In this document: piece by piece, positions 39,109-47,604 of the stretch | Position numbering within the stretch: position 1 is the first letter of the stretch | Layout: every line of letters starts with the position of its first letter | Translations under genes and position numbers: made by a program | The notes under the pieces: model-generated | Told to the model about the DNA's origin: nothing | Database searches by the model: none | Seen by the model: only the letters and a program-made list of their open reading frames with translations | Source: Amycolatopsis jejuensis | GTDB lineage: Bacteria > Actinomycetota > Actinomycetes > Mycobacteriales > Pseudonocardiaceae | Reading direction: 5' to 3' | NCBI RefSeq assembly: GCF_000717335.1 | Contig: NZ_JNYZ01000023.1 | Coordinates: forward strand, 69,341-133,340 | DNA length: 64,000 nucleotides

Positions 39109-39633
39109 TCACGCCTGCGGCGGGTTTTGCGGTGGGGCGGGTGGTTGCTGAGGGTGCTGCTGGGGCGCGCCGGGTTGCGGGGAGCCGGGCTGCTGTGGTG
39201 GGAATTGCTGGTTACCCGGCTGCGTGCTGTGGTGCGGCGGTGTGCCGGGGTGCGGCTGCCCGCCGGGCTGGGATGGCGTGCCGTATTGCGGTTGCCCGCC
39301 GGGGTGCGGCTGCCCGCCGGACCGGGATGGCGTGCCGTATTGCGGCGGTGTGCCAGGCTGCGGCTGCCCGCCGGGTTGCGATGGCGTGCCGAATTGCGGT
39401 TGCCCACCGGAGTACGGCGGCATGCCGGGTTGTGATGGCCCGCCAGGTTGCCCGCCGTACTGCTGAGGCCCGCCCGGTTGCCCGCCGTACTGCTGCGGAC
39501 CACCCGGACCAGGACCCTGCGGAGGTCCGGACCGCGGCGGTTGCTGAGGCCGCCCTGCGGTGAACTTCACCACCAGAATAACGACCAGCACCAGGATCAA
39601 CGCGCCCGGCACGATCAGGTTCGTGAAGCTCAT
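39109..39633 (-). CDS. Membrane-anchored Pro/Gly/Gln-rich repeat protein
   Basis: 174 residues. An N-terminal helix (MSFTNLIVPGALILVLVVILVVKF) anchors the protein; the remaining 145 residues are a low-complexity tail of repeats such as QYGGQPGGP, GTPSQPGGQP and HPGTPP. The direction of the tail (in or out) is unclear. Such tails are seen in actinobacterial cell-pole and envelope proteins. The DNA under the tail is itself a degenerate repeat of about 30-60 bases and may vary in length between strains. ATG 39633 follows GGGAGTGA. It is the last gene of the leftward F420 cluster. Confidence 0.7.
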   Translation of the reverse strand: MSFTNLIVPGALILVLVVILVVKFTAGRPQQPPRSGPPQGPGPGGPQQYGGQPGGPQQYGGQPGGPSQPGMPPYSGGQPQFGTPSQPGGQPQPGTPPQYGTPSRSGGQPHPGGQPQYGTPSQPGGQPHPGTPPHHSTQPGNQQFPPQQPGSPQPGAPQQHPQQPPAPPQNPPQA

Positions 39634-39675
39634 CGGTCACTCCCGTCGGTTGCCACGGGCCCGAGCGTAGGGCCT

Positions 39676-40029
39676 TCAGCGCAGCGCCGCCTCCGCGATC
39701 GCCAGGCCCTGCTCCGCGGTGAGGCCCAGCTGCCGGATCACCGATGCGTACGACGCCGCGGCCGCCTGTGCTCGGGTCAGGGCGAAATCGCCCGTTGCGC
39801 CTACGAAAGTGCCTGCTCTGCCTCGGGTTTCCAGCAGACCGGCTTCCTCCAGTTCGCGGTACGCGCGGGCCACGGTGTTCGGCGCGATGCCCAGATCTGC
39901 GGCCAATCCGCGGACCGTCGGGAGCTTCGTGCCGACCGCCAGGGTGCCGTCGTTGATCTGCGTTGCCAAGGCCGTCCGGACCTGTTCGTACGGCGGGACC
40001 GGCGAACCCGGGTCATAGCCGATGCTCAT
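39676..40029 (-). CDS. GntR-family regulator, short YtrA type
   Basis: 117 residues. The winged helix MSIGYDPGSPVPPYEQVRTALATQINDGTLAVGTKLPTVRGLAADLGIAPNTVARAYRELEEAGLLETRGRAGTFV is complete; behind it is only a 40-residue helical tail and no ligand domain, as in YtrA-type GntR regulators. These usually control a neighbouring transporter or membrane gene. The start ATG overlaps the stop of a 48-residue membrane protein gene (ATGA). Its target is probably its own operon, including that membrane protein, but no operator is evident. Confidence 0.88.
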   Translation of the reverse strand: MSIGYDPGSPVPPYEQVRTALATQINDGTLAVGTKLPTVRGLAADLGIAPNTVARAYRELEEAGLLETRGRAGTFVGATGDFALTRAQAAAASYASVIRQLGLTAEQGLAIAEAALR

Positions 40030-40172
40030 CGCTGCCGCCGTTTCCGCCGGATGCTGATCACCACGGCCAGTGCCAGCAGCGCAAACGCCACCACGAAGCC
40101 GATCAGCACCACCCATCCGCTGACATATCCGCCGGTATCCCCGGGGTGCAGGTGTGGCCGCGCGAGATACAT
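40026..40172 (-). CDS. Small single-span membrane protein (48 residues)
   Basis: A 48-residue frame, MYLARPHLHPGDTGGYVSGW, then a hydrophobic helix (VVLIGFVVAFALLALAVVISI) and a basic tail RRKRRQR. The positive end should stay inside the cell. ATG 40172 has GGAG five bases upstream. It ends in a four-base overlap with the GntR gene (ATGA), so both are translated together; such short membrane proteins beside YtrA-type regulators are common in actinobacteria. Function unknown. Confidence 0.7.
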   Translation of the reverse strand: MYLARPHLHPGDTGGYVSGWVVLIGFVVAFALLALAVVISIRRKRRQR

Positions 40173-40181
40173 GGCTCCAGG

Positions 40182-40712
40182 TTAACGGACGGCGACCTGC
40201 ATCAGCTCGGCCAGATCCGCCGAACCCGCGGGCAGTGCGTCCACCGGCCACCAGCGCAGGTCGTCGGACTCGTGGCTGCGTACCGGCTGTGCTCCGGGCG
40301 GCGCGTGGACGACGTAGCGCACGTCGAAATGCCGCGTCGGGACGCCCAGCGAGCAGGTGATCGGATGGACGTCCAGGTGTACCGGCGAAGGTCCGATCAC
40401 CAGGTCGCGCATGCCTGATTCCTCAGTCGCCTCGCGCAGGGCCGCTTCCGCCAAGGACGCGTCGGCCGGTTCGCAATGGCCGCCCAGCTGCAACCACCGG
40501 CCGACCCGCGGGTGCAGCGTCAGCAGAACCTGCGTGCCGGTCGAGTCCAGGACCACCGCGGACGCCGTCAGGTGCCCGGCCTCGCACGAACGCTGGCAAG
40601 TGTCCGAACGGGACGCCAGAAAACCGAGAAACGCTTGCCGCAGCGCCTCTTGTGACGGCAGTGCAGGCGTCCACTCGGACAACGCCGTGACAGCAGCGGA
40701 ATGCAGGGTCAC
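40182..40712 (-). CDS. NUDIX hydrolase
   Basis: 176 residues. The Nudix box G-x5-E-x7-REUxEExGU is complete in [25 protein letters not shown] preceding [30 protein letters not shown] strand and the [11 protein letters not shown] strand are usual in the family. It would hydrolyse a nucleoside diphosphate linked to another group. GTG 40712 overlaps the fbiB stop by four bases (GTGA), so it is coupled to F420 synthesis genes; a housecleaning or GTP-related role in that pathway is possible but unproven. Confidence 0.88.
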   Translation of the reverse strand: MTLHSAAVTALSEWTPALPSQEALRQAFLGFLASRSDTCQRSCEAGHLTASAVVLDSTGTQVLLTLHPRVGRWLQLGGHCEPADASLAEAALREATEESGMRDLVIGPSPVHLDVHPITCSLGVPTRHFDVRYVVHAPPGAQPVRSHESDDLRWWPVDALPAGSADLAELMQVAVR

Positions 40713-42061
40713 CGTTCGACCAGCCCATCGCCGGGGGAGAGGGGGCCGCGCGGCGGGGGCGGCGAGGCCGGATGTCCGATCGCGACGGCGCCGAGGGGGT
40801 GCCACTGCTCGTCGAGGTCCAAAATGGACCGGACGAGGTCGGCCGCGAAAATCGTCGACCCGATCCAGCATGAGCCGAGGTCTTCGGCCGCCAGGGCAAC
40901 CAAAAGACCTTGTACCGCAGCGCCTGCGGCAACGGTGAACATCGTGTGCTCGTGCCGATTGCGCCGTTCGTCGCGATACGTGTGTGCGCCCTCAGGTACC
41001 AGGAAGGGGATCACCAATTGCGGTGCGCGGTAGAGAATATCGCCGCGGGACAAGCGTTTCGCGATCTGAGCAGCGGTGAAACCGTCGCTGGCAAGGTCGG
41101 CTTCCCAGGCGTCGCGCATGGCGTCGAGAAGCTTGCGTCGTAGACCTTCATCGCGCAGCCAAAGGAATCGCACCGGATGGGTGTGGTGCGGCGCAGGCGC
41201 GGTCAACGCCGCTGCGACCGCGCGTCGCATGGCGGACGGGTCCACCGGCGAGTCGCTGAACTGCCGCACGGAACGCCGGTGTGGTACGGCTTCCTGGCGG
41301 CCTTGCACAATGGACTCGTTGGTACCCAAGCGAAAGAGGTCTTCGTCGACTGGGCGGACCAGATCCCGTGCAGAAGACCCATTGTCCCTAATGGACAGTC
41401 CACGAACGACAGCCACCGGCAGCCCGCCGAGCTTGCCCTTCACCAGATCCGCCGCGGCAGCAACCTCATCCGCGACCGCGATCTCGGTGACCGCCAGCTC
41501 GTTACCCTGCGAATCGACCTGCCCCGCGTACCCGTGCAGCACCTGCAACCCGGACGAGCCGATCGCCGCGTCCGTCTGCCCGACGCGCCAAGCCCGGCCC
41601 ATCGTGTCCGTGACGACAACGGCGACCTCGACCCCCAGCCGTTCCCGCAAACCGTTACGCAGAGCCAACGCCGACGCATCCGGGTCCGCAGGAAGCAAGG
41701 CCACTTCGTCCCCGCGTACATTCGACGCGTCGATTCCCGAAGCCGCCTGCACAATCCCCAGCTGGTTCTCGGTGATCAACGTGCGTGCGATCCGGGCGAC
41801 CACCCGTACCGCCTCCTGCTCGATCAGCTCGCGACGAGCGGCGTCGCGGGCCTCGGGATCGGTCGGCACGCGCACCAGCCGACCCTCGATCTTCGACACG
41901 ACTTTGCTCGTCACCACCACGACGTCGCCCGAGCGCAGCCACGGCGCGGCGGACACGATCGCTCCGGTGAGGTCGTCGCCGGGACGGAACTCCGGCAACC
42001 CCTCGACCGGCAGGATCTCGATCTTCTGGGAAGCGTGATCAGCCTGTGTCGGATCAAACAC
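40709..42061 (-). CDS. fbiB: F420-0:gamma-glutamyl ligase FbiB
   Basis: 450 residues, the bifunctional actinobacterial form. The N-terminal CofE domain (about 1-245: [57 protein letters not shown]) adds glutamate to F420-0. The C-terminal nitroreductase-like domain ([32 protein letters not shown]) binds FMN and acts on dehydro-F420. GTG 42061 overlaps the fbiA stop by eight bases. The fused form and the fbiA-fbiB order are as in M. tuberculosis Rv3261-Rv3262. Confidence 0.95.
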   Translation of the reverse strand: MFDPTQADHASQKIEILPVEGLPEFRPGDDLTGAIVSAAPWLRSGDVVVVTSKVVSKIEGRLVRVPTDPEARDAARRELIEQEAVRVVARIARTLITENQLGIVQAASGIDASNVRGDEVALLPADPDASALALRNGLRERLGVEVAVVVTDTMGRAWRVGQTDAAIGSSGLQVLHGYAGQVDSQGNELAVTEIAVADEVAAAADLVKGKLGGLPVAVVRGLSIRDNGSSARDLVRPVDEDLFRLGTNESIVQGRQEAVPHRRSVRQFSDSPVDPSAMRRAVAAALTAPAPHHTHPVRFLWLRDEGLRRKLLDAMRDAWEADLASDGFTAAQIAKRLSRGDILYRAPQLVIPFLVPEGAHTYRDERRNRHEHTMFTVAAGAAVQGLLVALAAEDLGSCWIGSTIFAADLVRSILDLDEQWHPLGAVAIGHPASPPPPRGPLSPGDGLVER

Positions 42062-43046
42062 TGGAAACTCCAGCCACGTCGAGCGCCGCGCGGACCATCT
42101 CCGCGGTCGCGTCCACATCGGACATCAGCAGCGGCACCGCGCGCACGTCCACGCCCGGCACCGTGACCTCGTGGTCTTCCGGCGCGACCAGCCAGCCGTC
42201 GAGCACGCCACCGTCGGAACGGGCGCCGTAATGGCGGCCCACCGCCTCCGCCGACGTCTCCACCCCGATCGCGGTGAGGCACGCGTCCGCCATACCCCGT
42301 AACGCTTTCCCGCCGATGATCGGCGAAATCCCGACCACCTTCGCGCGGGATTTCCGCAATGCGTCCCGCACTCCGGGTACCCCGAGCGTCGTCCCGACCG
42401 AGACCACCGGGTTCGACGGCGCGAACAGCACGACGTCCGCCGACGCCAGCGCGTCCAGCACGCCCGGCCCGGGCTTGGCCTCGTCGTTGCCCACCGACAC
42501 GATCGAATGCGCGGGCACCGCCGCGCGGTAGCGCACCCACCACTCCTGGAAATGGATCGCCTTGTGCTGGTCGGGCTGGTCCGGGTCGTCGATCACGACG
42601 TGCGTCTCGACCCGGTCGTCCGACATCGGCAGCAGCCGCACGCCGGGCTGCCAGCGGTCGCACAACGCCTCGGTGACCGCCGACAGCGGATAACCCGCAC
42701 GCAGCATCCGCGACCGGATCAGGTGCGTCGCGATGTCCTTGTCGCCGAGGCCGAACCAGGTCGGCTCCGCGCCGTAAGCGGCCAGTTCCTCCTTGACCAC
42801 CCACGTCTCGCCCGCGTGGCCCCAGCCGCGTTCGGGGTCGATGCCGCCGCCGAGGGTGTACATGCACGTGTCGAGGTCGGGGCAGATGCGCAGGCCGTGC
42901 ATCCACACGTCGTCGCCGGTGTTGACCAGCGCCGTCACCTCGTGCGGCGACTCCCCGGCGCCGATCACGGGCAGTCCGAGTGCGGTCTTGACCCCGAGCA
43001 GGAACCGGGCGCCGCCCACCCCGCCGACAAGTACGACGATCTTCAC
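42054..43046 (-). CDS. fbiA: LPPG:FO 2-phospho-L-lactate transferase FbiA (CofD)
   Basis: 330 residues. It joins the phosphoenolpyruvyl or lactyl group from the GDP-linked donor to FO, giving (dehydro)F420-0. Motifs: [64 protein letters not shown] and [23 protein letters not shown] 43046 overlaps the upstream GNAT stop by four bases (GTGA) and its own stop overlaps fbiB by eight, so the operon is tightly coupled. F420 serves many reductases in actinobacteria. Confidence 0.95.
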   Translation of the reverse strand: MKIVVLVGGVGGARFLLGVKTALGLPVIGAGESPHEVTALVNTGDDVWMHGLRICPDLDTCMYTLGGGIDPERGWGHAGETWVVKEELAAYGAEPTWFGLGDKDIATHLIRSRMLRAGYPLSAVTEALCDRWQPGVRLLPMSDDRVETHVVIDDPDQPDQHKAIHFQEWWVRYRAAVPAHSIVSVGNDEAKPGPGVLDALASADVVLFAPSNPVVSVGTTLGVPGVRDALRKSRAKVVGISPIIGGKALRGMADACLTAIGVETSAEAVGRHYGARSDGGVLDGWLVAPEDHEVTVPGVDVRAVPLLMSDVDATAEMVRAALDVAGVSSV

Positions 43047-43792
43047 GACTGGCGATCCTCGCACGTACCCGGTCCCGGACCCCAATACCGGTACCTGTGG
43101 TGCTCCGAACAGCCCAGCGCGCCATACAGCGCGAGCGCACCGGCATTACCGACCGCGACCTGCAGTACCCACTGGTCGGCGCCGTGCGCACGCCCCCACG
43201 CGGCAAGCGCGTGCAGCACCGTGGTCGCCAGCCCGCGTCGACGGAACGACGGTGCGACCGCCAGCCGCGCGACATGCAGCCAGCCGTCCACGATCGCGCC
43301 GCGCACCGCCCCAGCGGTGACCCGGTCGGCCGCCACGACGCCGTAGCCGACCTTCCCAGCGGTCACGACGTGCCGCTGGGCGGAACTCGGCGCGGCGGTT
43401 CCTTCGGTGAGTTCCCACCATTCGGGCGTCGGCTCGTCGAGGACGTCAGCGTCCGGGAACGGCCCGGACGGCAGCGGCCCGGTGAGCACCGAAACCCGGT
43501 ACCCAGCGGCGTGCTCGACCTGTTCCCGCCACCCGGCCGTCGCGACCTCGCGCTCCAGTTCGCTGCCTTCGAGCACCTGGACGGCCGCCGGAATGCCGTG
43601 GGCGTGGGCGAACTCACACACCGCGTCCAGTGCCGACGGGACCGGAATGCCGGGGTCGCCCACCGCACGTGCGCTGTTCGCGCGCCCGGTGAAGCCGTCC
43701 GCCCAGCGCAGGACCCATTCCCCCAATGGCTCCTCGACCACCGGGGACCACGCTTTCGCGCACACGACTTCGAGCTTTTCCCGCGGGTTCAC
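43043..43792 (-). CDS. GNAT-family N-acetyltransferase
   Basis: 249 residues from GTG 43792. The C-terminal GNAT domain shows LHVARLAVAPSFRRRGLATTVLHALAAWGRAHGADQWVLQVAVGNAGALALYGALGCSEHHRYRYW, with the acetyl-CoA loop RRRGLA. The N-terminal half (WSPVVEEPLGEWVLRWADGFTGRANSARAV) is the region found in many actinobacterial GNATs that read a substrate with the FTGRANS motif. A longer start (ATG 43840) would overlap the divergent small gene; GTG 43792 leaves 46 bases for promoters and may be leaderless. First gene of the fbiA-fbiB operon. Substrate unknown. Confidence 0.85.
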   Translation of the reverse strand: MNPREKLEVVCAKAWSPVVEEPLGEWVLRWADGFTGRANSARAVGDPGIPVPSALDAVCEFAHAHGIPAAVQVLEGSELEREVATAGWREQVEHAAGYRVSVLTGPLPSGPFPDADVLDEPTPEWWELTEGTAAPSSAQRHVVTAGKVGYGVVAADRVTAGAVRGAIVDGWLHVARLAVAPSFRRRGLATTVLHALAAWGRAHGADQWVLQVAVGNAGALALYGALGCSEHHRYRYWGPGPGTCEDRQS

Positions 43793-43838
43793 GGTTAGAT
43801 TGTGACGGAGAGAGCTGTCCCGTTCCGCAGGAGAACCC

Positions 43839-44012
43839 ATGAGCTACGCGCGCAAGGACGACCGGCACAACGACGACGTGGTCGACGAGATCGCCGACGG
43901 CTTCAAGCGGACGCTCGGGGAAAAACGCGAGGACGGCAAGCCCGCCGCCCCCGGTTTCACCATCACCGGGGACGCCCGCAACACCCCTAAACCCCGTCGC
44001 CGGGAGCGGTGA
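43839..44012 (+). CDS. Small hydrophilic hypothetical protein (57 residues)
   Basis: 57 residues, MSYARKDDRHNDDVVDEIADGFKRTLGEK in two pieces of charged sequence, ending in a basic PKPRRRER tail. No cysteines, no membrane span. ATG 43839 has CAGGAG five bases ahead, a convincing ribosome site. The gene sits between the divergent F420 operon and fdxA. It looks like a small conserved actinobacterial protein but I do not recognise the family. Confidence 0.65.
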   Translation: MSYARKDDRHNDDVVDEIADGFKRTLGEKREDGKPAAPGFTITGDARNTPKPRRRER

Positions 44013-44111
44013 GCAGGCAATACCTAAGGGTCGCCTAACCATCACCGGGGGCGCGGGACGCGCGTAATGTCCGCACCGACCGGACCGGCAGGAGAAAAGC
44101 AGGAGTACGCA

Positions 44112-44432
44112 GTGACCTACGTGATCGCCGAGCCCTGCGTCGACGTGCTCGACAAGGCGTGTATCGACGAGTGCCCCGTGGACTGCATCTACGAGGGCGA
44201 GCGGATGTTGTACATCCACCCGGACGAGTGCGTCGACTGCGGCGCCTGTGAACCGGTCTGCCCGGTCGAGGCCATCTACTACGAGGACGACGTGCCGGAC
44301 AACTGGTCCGACTACACCAAGGCCAACGTCGACTTCTTCGACGAGCTCGGCTCGCCCGGCGGCGCGTCGAAGGTCGGCAAGACGGCGCACGACCCGTCCT
44401 TCATCAAGGCACTTCCCCCGCAGGGCGAATGA
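44112..44432 (+). CDS. fdxA: 7Fe ferredoxin FdxA/FdxC
   Basis: 106 residues, standard for the [3Fe-4S][4Fe-4S] ferredoxins of actinobacteria. EPCVDVLDKACIDECPVDCI gives the 3Fe ligands plus the distant Cys, and CVDCGACEPVCPVEAI the 4Fe cluster. GTG 44112 follows GCAGGAG by six bases. The stop overlaps the dapC start (ATGA, 44429-44432). The same ferredoxin-dapC pair is found in M. tuberculosis (Rv1177-Rv1178). It is an electron carrier, probably for P450 or other redox enzymes. Confidence 0.95.
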   Translation: MTYVIAEPCVDVLDKACIDECPVDCIYEGERMLYIHPDECVDCGACEPVCPVEAIYYEDDVPDNWSDYTKANVDFFDELGSPGGASKVGKTAHDPSFIKALPPQGE

Positions 44433-45514
44433 CCCGGCTGCCCGACTTCCCCTGGGACTCCCTCGCCGCCGTCAAGGCCCGTGCGCAGGAGCATCCCGGG
44501 GGCATCGTCGACCTGTCCGTCGGCACGCCGGTCGATCCGGTGCCGGAGTCGATCCGGGCCGCGCTCGCGTCGGTGTCGGAGATTCCGGGCTACCCGGCGA
44601 CGCACGGCACGCCTGAGCTGCGCGAGACGGCCGTCGAGGCGCTGCAGCGGCGGTACGGCATCACCGGCCTCGAGCCGGACGCTGTGCTGCCCACCATCGG
44701 CTCGAAGGAAGCCGTGGCCTGGCTGCCGCGGCTGCTCGGGTTCGGGCCGGGCGACCTGGTGGTGATCCCGGAGCTGGCGTACCCGACGTACGAGGTGGGC
44801 GCGCTGCTCGCGGGTGCAGAAGTCGTGCGCGCGGACGGGCTCACGCAGCTCGGGCCGCGCCGTCCGGCGATGATCTGGCTCAACTCGCCGTCGAACCCGA
44901 CCGGCCGCGTGCTCGGTGCCGACCACCTGCGCAAGGTGGTCGAGTGGGCGCGCGATCGGGGTACCGTCGTGGTGTCCGACGAGTGCTACCTGTCGCTGGC
45001 CTGGGACGCGGAACCGCTGTCCGTGCTGCATCCGTCCGTCCACGGTGGACGGACAGACGGCCTGCTTGCGGTGCACTCGCTGTCGAAGTCGGCGAACCTG
45101 GCCAGCTACCGTGCGGGTTTCGTGACCGGCGACCCGGCGCTCGTGGCGAAGTTGCTGGAGGTGCGCAAGCATGCCGGGATGATCGTCCCGCGGCCGGTGC
45201 AGCAGGCGATGGTGGCCGCGCTCAACGACGACGACGCCCTTGCCGCGCAACGCGAACGGTACCGGTCCCGCCGCGAGGTACTGCGGAAAGCGTTGCTGGA
45301 CAACGGGTTCGAGATCACGCATTCGGAAGCCGGGCTGTACCTGTGGGCCACCCGCGGCGAATCCGCGCAGGCGACGGTGGAATGGCTGTCCGAGCGCGGG
45401 ATCCTGGTCGCGCCGGGCACGTTCTACGGCCCGGCCGGACGCGACCACGTGCGGGTCGCGCTCACCGCCACCGACGAGCGCATCTCCGCGGCAGTCGAGC
45501 GGCTGGGTCAGTAG
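44429..45514 (+). CDS. dapC: Succinyldiaminopimelate transaminase DapC
   Basis: 361 residues. PLP fold-type I aminotransferase that makes N-succinyl-LL-DAP in lysine and peptidoglycan synthesis. Motifs: IVDLSVGTPVDPVPESIRAAL, NSPSNPTGRVLGADHL, VVSDECYLSL and the PLP-binding Lys in HSLSKSANLASYRAGFV. The N-terminal arm FPWDSLAAVKARAQEHPGG is typical of the actinobacterial DapC. ATG 44429 overlaps the ferredoxin stop. dapD and dapE are 3-5 kb downstream in the same window. Its stop overlaps the convergent TetR gene by seven bases. Confidence 0.93.
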   Translation: MTRLPDFPWDSLAAVKARAQEHPGGIVDLSVGTPVDPVPESIRAALASVSEIPGYPATHGTPELRETAVEALQRRYGITGLEPDAVLPTIGSKEAVAWLPRLLGFGPGDLVVIPELAYPTYEVGALLAGAEVVRADGLTQLGPRRPAMIWLNSPSNPTGRVLGADHLRKVVEWARDRGTVVVSDECYLSLAWDAEPLSVLHPSVHGGRTDGLLAVHSLSKSANLASYRAGFVTGDPALVAKLLEVRKHAGMIVPRPVQQAMVAALNDDDALAAQRERYRSRREVLRKALLDNGFEITHSEAGLYLWATRGESAQATVEWLSERGILVAPGTFYGPAGRDHVRVALTATDERISAAVERLGQ

Positions 45515-46128
45515 TCGCGGCCGGTGAAGCCCCGGTACACGAACCGGGTCAGGGCTTCCACGGCCTCGTCGTCGGTCGGCGGGGTCCAGCCTGCCGGATG
45601 CGGTTGCAGGAGCCACATCTGTGCGAAGTTGTCGATCAGCTGGTACATCATCGCGATGGTGAGCCGGGGGCTTGCCGGTAGCGGCAGACCGGCCGCGGTG
45701 ACGTGGGCGAGGTGGCTCTCGATGTCGGACGCCTGTGCGGCGCCGAAGCTCGCGTAACTGGCCGCGAAGTCGTCGTTCACCATCGCTGCCTGGCGCAGCG
45801 CGAGCATGGTGGCCGCGTTGGTGCGGTAGAAGTCCCAGTACTGGCGCACGTGCCAGCGGACGGCCGCCGGATCGCTGAAGTCGGACAGGTGATCCTCGCC
45901 CGCGGCTTGCCGGTCACCGGCTTCGGCCAGGTCGGCCAGCAGCGCCACGAGCAGTTCCTCCTTGCTCGCGAAGTGGTTGTAGAACGACCCCGCGGCGCGG
46001 TCCGCCTCCTTCGTGATGTCGGTGATCTTCGTGTTCAGGTACCCCTTGCGGGCGAACACGCGCTTGGCCGCCTCCTTCAGCGCCGACTCCGTCTCGGCGG
46101 CTTTGTCCCTGCGGCTCGTCGCCGTCAT
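45508..46128 (-). CDS. TetR-family repressor
   Basis: 206 residues. Helix-turn-helix: RVFARKGYLNTKITDITKEADRAAGSFYNHFASKEELLVALLADLA. The C-terminal ligand part is helical (WHVRQYWDFYRTNAATMLALRQAAM, LTIAMMYQLIDNFAQMWLL). ATG 46128 follows GGGAGGTG. It is divergent from an FAD monooxygenase; a clear operator (46168-46191) with two overlapping palindromes lies in the shared 81-base gap, so it most likely represses both genes until a small substrate binds it. Confidence 0.93.
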   Translation of the reverse strand: MTATSRRDKAAETESALKEAAKRVFARKGYLNTKITDITKEADRAAGSFYNHFASKEELLVALLADLAEAGDRQAAGEDHLSDFSDPAAVRWHVRQYWDFYRTNAATMLALRQAAMVNDDFAASYASFGAAQASDIESHLAHVTAAGLPLPASPRLTIAMMYQLIDNFAQMWLLQPHPAGWTPPTDDEAVEALTRFVYRGFTGRDY

Positions 46129-46140
46129 CCGGCACCTCCC

Positions 46141-46170
46141 TTGACACGGAACGCTAGCAGCGAGCATTCT
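46141..46170 (+). promoter_or_regulatory. Strong promoter for FAD monooxygenase gene
   Basis: TTGACA at 46141-46146 is a perfect -35 box; 18 bases later CATTCT (46165-46170) is a fair -10 box. The predicted start lies near 46177, inside the TetR operator, and 33 bases before the ATG at 46210 with its GGAGGAG ribosome site. Confidence 0.6.
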
Positions 46171-46191
46171 GAATTCAGATTCACTGAATTC
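46168..46191. promoter_or_regulatory. TetR-type operator with overlapping palindromes
   Basis: TCTGAATTCAGA (46168-46179) is a perfect 12-base palindrome. GAATTCA (46171-46177) and TGAATTC (46185-46191) form a second inverted repeat with a seven-base spacer. The AT-rich site stands out from its GC-rich surroundings, covers the predicted -10 and start region, and lies between the divergent TetR and monooxygenase genes. Confidence 0.7.
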
Positions 46192-46209
46192 TAATTCATT
46201 GGAGGAGAG

Positions 46210-47604
46210 ATGGCCACGACGGTGCTGGTGGCGGGAGCCGGACCGACCGGGCTCACGCTGGGGATCGAGCTGGCGCGCCGCGGCGTCGGCGTGCGGGTGG
46301 TGGACAAGGCTGACCGGTACTTCGCGGGCTCGCGCGGCGACGGGCTCCAGCCGCGCACGATGGAGGTCTTCGAGGACCTGGGGGTACTCGACGCGGTGCT
46401 GGCCGCGGGTGCGCCGCCGTTCCCGATGCGGGTGTACCTCGACGGCGAGTTCACCATGGAGCGGCGGATGGCCGAGCACGTCGAGCCGACGCCCGCCGTG
46501 CCGTATCCGAACGCCTGGTTCCTCGGCCAGTCGCAGACCGAGGGCATCCTGCGCGACCGGCTGGCCGAGCTGGGTGTCCGCGTCGAGCTGAACACCGGGC
46601 TCACCGGGTTCACGCAGGACGACGACGGGGTCACCGCCGAGCTGTCCACCGGCGAGACGGTGCGGGTCGCGTACCTCGTGGGGGCCGACGGCGGGAAGAG
46701 CTTCGTGCGCAAGGCGCTGGGGATCGCGTTCGAGGGGACCACTGACGAGTCGATCCGCATGCTGCTCGGCGACGTGCAGGCCGAGGGCCTCGACCATTCG
46801 ACCGGATACTGGTTCGCGGCCAAGGACGAGCCGATGTCCGGGGTGGCGTTCACCCCGCTCGCCGGGACGCCGCATTTCCAGTTCGGCTCCCCGCTGGGGG
46901 ACGCCGAGGTCGAACCGTCGCTGCCCGCGCTGCAGGCGCATCTGGACCGGGTGTCTGGCGGTGGTATCCGGCTGCACGATCTCGCCTGGTCCACGGTCTG
47001 GCGGCCGAACATCCGGCTCGCCGAAGCCTTCCGCCGCGGTCGCGTGTTCCTTGCGGGTGACGCGGCGCACGTCCACCCGCCGACCGGCGGCCAGGGGCTC
47101 AACACCGGCGTCCAGGATGCGTACAACCTTGGCTGGAAGCTCGCCGACGGGTCCCCGGAGCTGCTGGACAGCTACGAACCGGAGCGACGCGCGGTCGCGG
47201 CCAGGGTGCTGGGGGTCAGCACGGCGTTGTTGGAGAAGTACACCGAGGGCGCCGAGGACGCGCACGAACGCGGTCCGGAGACGCAGCAGCTCGACACGAA
47301 CTATCGCGGCGGTCCGTTGTCCCCCAACGGAATCGGCGTGCTGCGACCCGGTGACCGGGCCCCGGACGCGCCACTCGCCGACGAGAACGGCAAGGAGGTG
47401 CGGCTGTTCGAGCTGTTCCGCGGGCCGCACGCGACGGAGCTGGTGTTCGGCGACGGGCCACTGGGTACCGAGCACCCGGCGTACCGCATTCTGCCGAGCG
47501 CGAGCGGCGACGGCCTGTTCGACGTTGGTGGCCACGCATACGCCGCCTACCAGGCCAAACGCGTGCTGGTACGGCCGGATGGCTACGTGTGGTCAGTCTC
47601 GTGA
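46210..47604 (+). CDS. FAD-dependent aromatic monooxygenase (PHBH/Rox-like)
   Basis: 464 residues, class A flavoprotein hydroxylase. Dinucleotide loop VLVAGAGPTGLTLGIELARRG, the YLVGADGGKSFVRKALG (DG) motif and RVFLAGDAAHVHPPTGGQGLNTGVQDAYNLGWKLA (GD motif) are complete; the last 100 residues are the thioredoxin-like C-terminal domain of polyketide and rifampicin hydroxylases. It would hydroxylate an aromatic or polyketide compound using NADPH and O2. Divergent from its TetR repressor with a clear operator between, typical of inducible detoxification. Substrate unproven. The 3' end overlaps the convergent CHAD gene by 12 bases. Confidence 0.88.
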   Translation: MATTVLVAGAGPTGLTLGIELARRGVGVRVVDKADRYFAGSRGDGLQPRTMEVFEDLGVLDAVLAAGAPPFPMRVYLDGEFTMERRMAEHVEPTPAVPYPNAWFLGQSQTEGILRDRLAELGVRVELNTGLTGFTQDDDGVTAELSTGETVRVAYLVGADGGKSFVRKALGIAFEGTTDESIRMLLGDVQAEGLDHSTGYWFAAKDEPMSGVAFTPLAGTPHFQFGSPLGDAEVEPSLPALQAHLDRVSGGGIRLHDLAWSTVWRPNIRLAEAFRRGRVFLAGDAAHVHPPTGGQGLNTGVQDAYNLGWKLADGSPELLDSYEPERRAVAARVLGVSTALLEKYTEGAEDAHERGPETQQLDTNYRGGPLSPNGIGVLRPGDRAPDAPLADENGKEVRLFELFRGPHATELVFGDGPLGTEHPAYRILPSASGDGLFDVGGHAYAAYQAKRVLVRPDGYVWSVS

